Shown here piece after piece: positions 1 through 6,780 of a stretch of DNA of 9,741 nt; positions within the stretch are counted from its first letter, which is position 1, and every line of letters starts with the position of its first letter. The stretch comes from Anaerolineaceae bacterium (GTDB taxonomy: Bacteria; Planctomycetota; Phycisphaerae; FEN-1346; JAACEH01). The translations under genes and the position numbers were made by a program. The stretch lies in NCBI GenBank assembly GCA_011682595.1, contig JAACEH010000082.1, positions 1 through 9,741 on the forward strand, written 5' to 3'. The notes under the pieces are model-generated. The model saw only the letters and a list, made by a program, of their open reading frames with translations. It ran no database searches and had not been told where the DNA came from.

Positions 1-37
1 CGGCCACGATCTTTCCGTCCAGCAACATAGCGCTCAT
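1..37 (-). CDS. folD: 5' fragment of probable FolD (methylenetetrahydrofolate dehydrogenase/cyclohydrolase)
   Basis: Only the first 12 codons are inside the window; the rest lies beyond the left edge. They read MSAMLLDGKIVA from an ATG at 37-35. This matches the usual FolD N-terminus, a short beta strand followed by the IxDGKxIA motif just before the first helix. FolD is the cytoplasmic bifunctional enzyme that interconverts methylene-, methenyl- and formyl-tetrahydrofolate for one-carbon metabolism. The start is supported by a purine-rich Shine-Dalgarno run at 51-45 on the minus strand, with AGGA ending 7 nt before the ATG. The preceding gene on this strand (the MFS transporter) ends over 300 bp upstream, so this is probably a separate transcription unit. 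Twelve residues cannot prove identity. The call rests on the LLDGKIVA match plus a good ribosome binding site. Confidence 0.5.
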   Translation of the reverse strand, partial: MSAMLLDGKIVA

Positions 38-92
38 GGGATTGTCCTTCCGACTTTGGATAACCAACTCGCCGCAGCCCCGCTTCTGTGCA

Positions 93-121
93 AGACTCCA
101 TCCGGCAAGACCGGATAGTCT
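93..121. other. Stem-loop with a 2-nt bulge
   Basis: Positions 93-97 pair with 117-121 and 100-105 pair with 111-116. This leaves an 11-bp stem with CC bulged at 98-99 and a 5-nt loop (106-110). It would lie in the 5' leader of the folD-like gene if transcription starts upstream of it. Function is unknown; there is no U-tract on either strand. Confidence 0.35.
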
Positions 122-209
122 ACCACCGGCCAGGGCAGCGCGTTGTGATCCGGGTCACTTTCCCGGCCGTCGAGGCAACGAATGCCCGAGTAGCGGATCG
201 CGTGGGTGC

Positions 210-236
210 CACGGTCTGACCGAAGGTCAGGCCGTG
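210..236 (+). other. Strong 12-bp stem-loop with GAA triloop
   Basis: Positions 210-221 pair with 225-236 around a GAA loop. Eleven pairs are Watson-Crick and one is T215/G231, which is a G-U wobble only in plus-strand RNA (A-C mismatch in minus-strand RNA). No T-run follows on either side, so it is not a canonical intrinsic terminator. It could be a structured RNA element, a transcription barrier or a dispersed intergenic repeat. Confidence 0.4.
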
Positions 237-264
237 ATCATCTCCCGAACGCTCGTGCTCCGTA

Positions 265-276
265 GCCCGTACGGGC
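265..276. other. Perfect 12-bp palindrome
   Basis: GCCCGTACGGGC reads identically on both strands. A 12-bp perfect palindrome can be a binding site for a dimeric protein, but in GC-rich intergenic DNA it may also arise by chance. No adjacent promoter element was found to support an operator role. Confidence 0.25.
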
Positions 277-291
277 AGAGTAGCATTTCGT

Positions 292-316
292 CATGGCCTG
301 GCTGCGCCAGACCATG
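292..316 (-). terminator. Candidate terminator hairpin downstream of the MFS gene
   Basis: Positions 292-302 pair with 306-316 around a 3-nt loop. The only non-Watson-Crick position is 297/311, which becomes a G-U wobble in minus-strand RNA. The hairpin begins about 40 nt after the MFS stop codon, where a terminator would be expected, and the wobble fits minus-strand transcription. It has no U-tract, so intrinsic termination is uncertain; it may instead protect the mRNA 3' end. Confidence 0.4.
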
Positions 317-355
317 GCACCCCCGCTTTCGGTCACCTCACTCTGGCGGGCGGGG

Positions 356-1642
356 TCAGCCGCCGGCCTCGACCGGCTCACGGTGGTGTGGCGGCTTGAC
401 CAGCAGGGTCACAATGGCGGCGACTATCAGCAGCCCGGCCGCTCCGTAGTAGGCGACGTTGAAACTCTGGTACTTGACGTACATCTTGCCGGCCAGCAGG
501 GCCAGCATGAATCCGCCGACCCCCCAGGAGGTGAAGACCAGGCCATAGTTAACGCCGAAGTTCTTGAGGCCGAAGAAATCCTTGGTGATCGACGGAAACA
601 GCGAGAGGTTGGCGCCGTAGTTGGCTCCGATCAGGGCGCTGACGATGGCCAGCACGCTCCCTCTTGCCAGGAAGCTGCCTATGGTCACTCTGGACAACAG
701 GAAAACAAGCCCGGCCTGGAGCAGGAAACAGATGATCATGGTGGCCTTGCGGCCCAGTCTGTCGGAGGCGACCCCGGCCACAACTCGCCCTGCCCCGTTG
801 CCGACGGCCAGAGCCGCCACGAGCAGGAAGCCGAGCTTGATGCCGGCTTGCTGGTCGGCGATCTTGGCCAGCTTGGAGATGATCATCAGGCCGGCCCCGG
901 CCCCGCAGGCGTACATGAACCAGAGCAGGTAGAACTGCAGGGTGCCAAGCATTTCTCTGGGGGAAAACTCCTCTTTCTTTCTGGTGTTGTTCTTGTCCAC
1001 CTGCTTGAGCAGCCCCGCGGGGCCTAAGCCCTTGACGAACTGCATCACCCGGTGAGGGGGGACCAACAACTGGGCCAGCAGGACAACCACGACCAGGAAG
1101 GCAATGCCCAGGTAGATGAAGGTGTTCTGGATGCCGCAGGTGCTGACCAGCCAGTTGGACAGTGGGGCGGCATAGACCGAGGCCAGGCCGAACCCGGAGA
1201 CCACGAGGCCGGCAATCAGGCCGGTTCGCTTCGGCGGGAACCACTTGATGGCCGGCGGCGTGGCCGAGGCGTAACCGAAACCGATTCCTGCCCCGGCCAG
1301 GACGCCAAAGCCGATGATGTAGCCCCAAAGCGATGTTGACATGCCGGTCATGATCATTCCCGCACCGACCAGGACGCCGCCGATGGTGGCCACCAGGCGA
1401 GGGCCCAGTCTGTCCTGCATGCGCCCGGCCAGGACCATGATGAGCGAGAAGACCAGGCAGGCCGTGGCATAGGGCAAGGACTTGTCGCCTTCGTCCCACC
1501 CCCACTCTGAAGGGATTCTCTTGCTTAGTACGCTCCACGTGTAAAGGATTCCCAGGGCCAGGTTGATGCCCAGGGCGGCAAAGGTGACTCGCCACCCGTG
1601 GTTCTTAATCGGTTCTGTGCTTTCGATTGCTGATTCTGTCAC
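356..1642 (-). CDS. OxlT-like MFS transporter, probable monocarboxylate permease
   Basis: A 428-residue inner-membrane protein of the major facilitator superfamily with about 12 hydrophobic segments. The first, after about 16 polar residues, contains the GILYTWSV stretch typical of the oxalate/formate antiporter-like branch. MFS motif A appears in both halves (GRMQDRLGPR near residues 73-82 and SDRLGRK near 293-299). A later NYGANLSLFPS...NYGLVFTSWG segment (about 341-374) is characteristic of OxlT/YhjX-type carboxylate transporters. The gene follows acs on the same strand across a 143-bp gap, so acetate, pyruvate, lactate or another small monocarboxylate is a reasonable substrate guess; that is inference from context. 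I chose the GTG at 1642 because GGAG sits 6 nt upstream and it gives a normal family length. An in-frame TTG at 1729 would add 29 polar residues and place the start in the loop of a strong hairpin. Confidence 0.88.
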   Translation of the reverse strand: MTESAIESTEPIKNHGWRVTFAALGINLALGILYTWSVLSKRIPSEWGWDEGDKSLPYATACLVFSLIMVLAGRMQDRLGPRLVATIGGVLVGAGMIMTGMSTSLWGYIIGFGVLAGAGIGFGYASATPPAIKWFPPKRTGLIAGLVVSGFGLASVYAAPLSNWLVSTCGIQNTFIYLGIAFLVVVVLLAQLLVPPHRVMQFVKGLGPAGLLKQVDKNNTRKKEEFSPREMLGTLQFYLLWFMYACGAGAGLMIISKLAKIADQQAGIKLGFLLVAALAVGNGAGRVVAGVASDRLGRKATMIICFLLQAGLVFLLSRVTIGSFLARGSVLAIVSALIGANYGANLSLFPSITKDFFGLKNFGVNYGLVFTSWGVGGFMLALLAGKMYVKYQSFNVAYYGAAGLLIVAAIVTLLVKPPHHREPVEAGG

Positions 1643-1648
1643 CGCATG

Positions 1649-1652
1649 CTCC
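1649..1652 (-). promoter_or_regulatory. Shine-Dalgarno deciding the GTG start of the MFS gene
   Basis: The minus strand carries GGAG here, 6 nt before the GTG at 1642-1640. No comparable site precedes the upstream in-frame TTG at 1729. This is the main reason for preferring the shorter protein. Confidence 0.55.
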
Positions 1653-1711
1653 AGTCTGGTTATTTCCCGTAGTGGCTTGGGATTGTCAGTCGCTTTCAGG
1701 TAAGTCGGTTT

Positions 1712-1746
1712 CGGCGGCTTGCCTCGCAAGAGGGGGCAAGCCGCCG
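1712..1746 (-). other. Perfect 12-bp stem-loop between acs and the MFS gene
   Basis: Positions 1712-1723 pair without mismatch with 1735-1746 around an 11-nt loop. The hairpin starts 39 nt after the acs stop codon and ends about 70 nt before the MFS GTG. The sequences after the stem (AAACC on the minus strand, CCCGTTTC on the plus strand) lack the U-tract of an intrinsic terminator. It may protect the 3' end of acs mRNA, attenuate read-through into the transporter gene, or be a dispersed intergenic repeat. Confidence 0.5.
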
Positions 1747-1785
1747 CCCGTTTCAGTAGCTACAGTTCCCGCCAGCGGCCCATAA

Positions 1786-3768
<1,983 letters not shown>

Positions 3769-3776
3769 ACTGCCTG

Positions 3777-3780
3777 CTCC
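3777..3780 (-). promoter_or_regulatory. Shine-Dalgarno for acs
   Basis: GGAG on the minus strand ends 8 nt before the ATG at 3768. A second AGGAG lies at 3790-3786. This decides the acs start in favour of the 660-residue protein over longer CTG-initiated readings. Confidence 0.7.
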
Positions 3781-3900
3781 TTTCACTCCTGCCTTGACGT
3801 CCCGAGCCCGATCAGAGAAAGTCCCTTGCCGGGCCACGATCTCGCGCGGTAAAGACCCATGCTCGTACGAAACGTACAGCACACAACGGTACGCGCCGCC

Positions 3901-3929
3901 ATTTTGGTGATCGCCTTAGGGGATGTCAA
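3901..3929 (-). promoter_or_regulatory. Candidate sigma70-type promoter for acs
   Basis: On the minus strand a perfect TTGACA (3929-3924) is followed after 17 nt by CAAAAT (3906-3901), four of six matches to TATAAT. Transcription would start near 3894, leaving a leader of roughly 125 nt before the acs ATG. The leader has one small hairpin (GTACG arms at 3865-3877) and nothing resembling a known riboswitch. Confidence 0.5.
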
Positions 3930-4014
3930 CGAAAAACCCGGAAAAGCCTGCCAGAGACAGTCTCGGACGCAACATAACACGAGACGATCCTTCGCAGGCA
4001 GCCGTTGACATCCC
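3920..4014. repeat. Inverted 12-bp repeat spanning the two divergent promoters, with inner palindromes
   Basis: CGTTGACATCCC occurs on the plus strand at 4003-4014 and identically on the minus strand at 3931-3920. The two copies face outward and each contains the -35 box of its promoter. Between them are a short perfect inverted repeat GAGAC-A-GTCTC (3954-3964), a further GAGAC at 3981-3985, and a GCCTGC/GCAGGC pair (3946-3951 and 3994-3999). The arrangement looks like a shared control region for acs and acuC. The repeats are seen directly; a regulator is inferred. Confidence 0.5.
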
Positions 4015-4033
4015 AGGCCCGCCATGTTAGAAA
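4005..4033 (+). promoter_or_regulatory. Candidate sigma70-type promoter for acuC
   Basis: A perfect TTGACA (4005-4010) is followed after exactly 17 nt by TAGAAA (4028-4033), four of six matches to TATAAT. Transcription would start near 4040, giving a short leader of about 16 nt before the ATG at 4056. The TTG of this -35 box could also be read as an in-frame start codon for a longer deacetylase. The promoter reading and the family N-terminus argue against that. Confidence 0.5.
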
Positions 4034-4055
4034 AGCTCAACAGACTGCAGGTTCC

Positions 4056-5162
4056 ATGAAAACACACAAAGCCGCCTTTATTCACTCCTCGGAACTGGAG
4101 CAGTATCCCTACCCTCCCGAGTGTCCGCTGGACACCTCGCGGGCCGGCATGGTGCATCGCATCCTGACCTCGATGGAGATGCTGAGCGGCCCCGACAGGA
4201 CGCAGGTCGCTCCCGAAACGGCGCCGCGGGAGGCCGTCCAGCGGTTCCACAGCCCCGAGTACCTGGACCTCCTGGAGCGTGCCGGTCGGGGGCGAACGGG
4301 GGCCGCGGGGGGGCTGCACATGGGGCTCGGCACGCCGGACTGCCCGGTCTTTTTGGGTCTCTACGACTATGCCATGCTGGCTTGCGGGGCGACGCTGACC
4401 GGATGCCGGATGATCGCGGACGGCCGGGCCACGGTCGTCTTCAATCCTTCGGGCGGCTACCACCACGCCAGGCCCTCGCTGGCGGCGGGTTTCTGCTATA
4501 TCAACGATGCCGCCATTGCCTGCCTGACCCTGGCCGACCAGGGACGGCGGGTGCTCTATCTTGACCTCGACGCCCACCACGGCGACGGCGTCGAGGCGGC
4601 GGTCTACGACCGCCCGGAGGTCATGACCATTTCGCTGCACGAGAACGGCCGCACACTCTTCCCAGGGACCGGCTTCGAGGGCGACATCGGCCTCGGCGCG
4701 GGCAAGGGATACGCCGTCAACGTGCCCCTGCCGGTGGGCACATACGATGGGGCCTACCTGAGGGCCTTCGAGGCCCTGGCCGTTCCGCTGATGGGGGCCT
4801 TCGATCCCGACGTCATCATTCTGGAACTGGGACTGGACGGCCTGGCGGACGATCCGCTGACGCACCTGAGCCTGACCAACAACGTTTATGTCGAGGTGAT
4901 CCGGCGGGTGCTCGGGTTCGACACACCGCTGCTGGCCGTCGGAGGCGGCGGCTACCACGTCCAGAACACTGCCCGCGGCTGGGCCCTGGCCTGGGGAGTA
5001 ATGTGCGGCCAGCCGGCCGACGAGAGTGCCGGTGCGAGGTTGGGTGCTTTGCGTGACCGGGCCCTGACCGTTGACGACCAGCACCGGAAACTGGTGGACC
5101 CGGCCATCGCAGCCACTATTGCAGCCGTGAAACGCAACGTGTTCCGGCACCACGGACTATGA
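4056..5162 (+). CDS. acuC: AcuC-like histone deacetylase superfamily enzyme
   Basis: A 368-residue zinc-dependent deacetylase of the arginase/HDAC fold, probably cytoplasmic. Catalytic and metal residues of the family are all visible: the His pair in GGYHHA (His136, His137), the metal ligands in DLDAHHGDG (Asp172, His174), Asp261 in GLDGLADDPLTHL, and the transition-state tyrosine in GGGGYH (Tyr300). PLTHL after the third ligand matches Bacillus AcuC, whose known role is removing the acetyl group from acetyl-CoA synthetase. Its divergent position next to acs supports that assignment, although acetylpolyamine or other acyl-lysine substrates are possible. The ATG at 4056 gives the normal N-terminus (AFIHSSELEQY). 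A TTG at 4005 would add 17 residues and overlaps the -35 box. The Shine-Dalgarno is weak (CAGG, about 4 nt upstream). The stop lies 8 bp from that of the convergent beta-helix gene. Confidence 0.88.
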   Translation: MKTHKAAFIHSSELEQYPYPPECPLDTSRAGMVHRILTSMEMLSGPDRTQVAPETAPREAVQRFHSPEYLDLLERAGRGRTGAAGGLHMGLGTPDCPVFLGLYDYAMLACGATLTGCRMIADGRATVVFNPSGGYHHARPSLAAGFCYINDAAIACLTLADQGRRVLYLDLDAHHGDGVEAAVYDRPEVMTISLHENGRTLFPGTGFEGDIGLGAGKGYAVNVPLPVGTYDGAYLRAFEALAVPLMGAFDPDVIILELGLDGLADDPLTHLSLTNNVYVEVIRRVLGFDTPLLAVGGGGYHVQNTARGWALAWGVMCGQPADESAGARLGALRDRALTVDDQHRKLVDPAIAATIAAVKRNVFRHHGL

Positions 5163-5170
5163 GCGGTAAG

Positions 5171-6757
5171 TCAGTGCCTGGCCCCGTATTCATACGGCCC
5201 GATGTCCGGCCCCCGGCCCTTGTAGGCCAGGTTGACCGGGGCCTTGTCCCGCCACGAAATCGCGCGATCGACCGTCAGAAGTTTCTTCTGGTAATCCACC
5301 TCGACCAATTTCACGGGAGCGTTCGAACCGACGACGATGCGATCCGGGGCGATCTGCCCGAAGCCGTCGCAGAAATAGAGCGGATCGTCAACGGCGATCT
5401 CGGTCCCCTTGCCCGCCGCGCTGGTGACCGTCAGGGCGGCTCCCGCGTCGATGCAGGGCGAGCCCTTCTTCGGACGGAAGTCGCCCTGGCCCGCGTTCTC
5501 AAACAGCGGCCGGGCCTCGATGTTGCCTCGGTACAGTTCCGGCAATTGCTTCTGAGCTTCGGCCAGGGTGAGGTGGTTGCCTCGTTGCAGCGTGATCACT
5601 TTCTGCCCCGCCGCGGTCCCGACGATCAGGTTGCTGAAGAAGTAATTCCTGTTCTTGGTCCGGTAATCCGGGAAACCGAGGAAAATCGTCTGGGCGTTGT
5701 TGTAGAAGACGTTGTTCTTGAACACATTATCGTCCACCCGGCCACCGAACAAGTTGTTGGTGATGGTCCGCTCGTTGTCGGTAAACAGGTTGTTGTAAAT
5801 GCGGTTGTGACTCGTGCCGTCTTTCTGAAATCGTATGGTGCCGCGAAGCTCGGCGTTGGGCTGGCCCTTTGTGCTGTCGCGATAGCTCCTGAACACGTTG
5901 CGGCGAATGATCGACTTGCCGGACTCCAGTTGCACGAAGTTGGCCGCCAGACCCGTACACAGGTTCTCCTCGAACAGGTTGTGCTCGCCGGCATGAAACC
6001 ACAGGCACTTCCAGCGGGGGTCCTTGAAGACGTTCCGCCGCACAATGTTCCGCGTCGGCTTGAACTTCTCGGGGTCGACCGGGGAAATCGAAACGGCCAC
6101 GTGCGTAATACTGCCGAACTCGCAGCCCTGGACCAGGTTGTTGTGACAGTCGCGGAAAATCTCGATGTAGTCGGCGCCGGGCCGGGGAGCCCAGGGCAGG
6201 TCCTTGAGGTAGCCGGTCTGTTTGACCGCCCGAAGGAACTTGCAGTCCAGCACCCTGTTGAACGAGCCGCTGTTGATTCGCATGGCGTTGTAGATCCGCA
6301 CGCCGTCGAACACACTGTTGCGGACGGTGCAGTAGTGGCTCTCCTTCAGCAGAATCCAGGCTGCACAGTCGCGAAAGGTCAGCCCCTCGATGACGATGAA
6401 GTTCTTGCCGATCACCTGGAAGACGTACTTCTTCTCCCAGCTCTTGGCCTCGGGCAGCGGATTGGTCAGCACCACCTCGCCCCGGCCCTGGCGGCGAAAG
6501 GTGATCGGGGCCTGGGCCGTCCCGGAGTTGGCCACCTCGACCGTTTCGACGTACTTGCCCGGGGCGATGTTGACCGCGTCCCCGGCCTGGGCCAGGGCCG
6601 CCGCCTTGGCGATCGTCTTGAAGGCCGCCTCGGCCGAGGTGCCGGCATTGGCGTCGCTACCGGTGGAAGATACATAGTACTGCCGGGCCGCCGCAGGACT
6701 TTCTGCGATGGCGACCATCAGCAGAGCAAGAAAACAGAGCCACCATGAACGCTTCAT
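5171..6757 (-). CDS. Secreted right-handed parallel beta-helix protein (DUF1565-type)
   Basis: A 528-residue exported protein. Residues 1-24 form a signal peptide (basic MKR, hydrophobic LCFLALLMVAIA, then an AAA cleavage site before Arg25). Mature residues 26-75 have the DUF1565 opening (YYVSSTGSDANAGTS, FKTIAKAAALAQAGD, APGKYVE) common in secreted polysaccharide lyase-like proteins. Residues about 115-375 are short asparagine-rich strands (NRV, NNLV, NNLF, NNVF), as in beta-helix coils. Residues 415-437 hold the ARPLFEN..GDFRPKKGSPCIDAG closing motif, and the C-terminus ends in DIGPYEY. The ATG at 6757 is preceded by AGGA (9 nt). The gene lies 23 bp after a glycosidase on the same strand, so the two probably form an operon for polysaccharide breakdown. 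No lyase active site can be assigned by eye; it could be a lyase, epimerase, hydrolase or binding protein. Confidence 0.88.
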   Translation of the reverse strand: MKRSWWLCFLALLMVAIAESPAAARQYYVSSTGSDANAGTSAEAAFKTIAKAAALAQAGDAVNIAPGKYVETVEVANSGTAQAPITFRRQGRGEVVLTNPLPEAKSWEKKYVFQVIGKNFIVIEGLTFRDCAAWILLKESHYCTVRNSVFDGVRIYNAMRINSGSFNRVLDCKFLRAVKQTGYLKDLPWAPRPGADYIEIFRDCHNNLVQGCEFGSITHVAVSISPVDPEKFKPTRNIVRRNVFKDPRWKCLWFHAGEHNLFEENLCTGLAANFVQLESGKSIIRRNVFRSYRDSTKGQPNAELRGTIRFQKDGTSHNRIYNNLFTDNERTITNNLFGGRVDDNVFKNNVFYNNAQTIFLGFPDYRTKNRNYFFSNLIVGTAAGQKVITLQRGNHLTLAEAQKQLPELYRGNIEARPLFENAGQGDFRPKKGSPCIDAGAALTVTSAAGKGTEIAVDDPLYFCDGFGQIAPDRIVVGSNAPVKLVEVDYQKKLLTVDRAISWRDKAPVNLAYKGRGPDIGPYEYGARH

Positions 6758-6780
6758 CTCCGGTCTTCCTATCAAGAAAC

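Larger units (their letters stand above)
38..355. other. Intergenic region with several stem-loops, no gene seen
   Basis: This 318-bp stretch lies between the stop of the MFS gene and the start of the folD-like gene, both on the minus strand. Open frames across it are arginine/proline/serine-rich and resemble no family, so I see no gene. It contains four inverted repeats listed separately (93-121, 210-236, 265-276, 292-316). I found no convincing -35/-10 pair for the folD-like gene. A minus-strand TATCCA about 20 nt before its Shine-Dalgarno could be a -10 but lacks a well-spaced -35. Confidence 0.5.

Noticed and set aside
36..449. Plus-strand open frame at the left end
   Set aside because: Arginine/proline/serine-rich with no motif. 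It overlaps the folD-like start and Shine-Dalgarno on the other strand and runs into the end of the MFS gene.
293..1027. Plus-strand open frame opposite the 3' half of the MFS gene
   Set aside because: Gln/Gly/Asp-rich translation typical of antisense reading of a membrane protein gene; starts inside a hairpin and has no Shine-Dalgarno of note.
3769..3882. 38-residue N-terminal extension of Acs from a CTG codon
   Set aside because: CTG is a rare start, the extension resembles nothing in the family, and a good Shine-Dalgarno precedes the ATG at 3768.
3783..3902. Possible 39-codon leader ORF upstream of acs on the minus strand
   Set aside because: The ATG at 3902 overlaps the proposed -10 box, so it would be upstream of the transcription start. 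The internal ATG at 3860 has no good Shine-Dalgarno, and the peptide has no attenuator-like residue run.
3783..5153. Minus-strand open frame opposite acuC
   Set aside because: Antisense shadow of a gene with all HDAC-family catalytic residues; it also runs through the intergenic promoter region without a plausible start.
5159..6748. Plus-strand open frame (about 530 codons) overlapping the acuC stop by ATGA
   Set aside because: The ATGA overlap looks like translational coupling, but the frame runs antisense to the whole beta-helix gene and its translation has no recognisable domain. The minus-strand protein has a signal peptide and family motifs.
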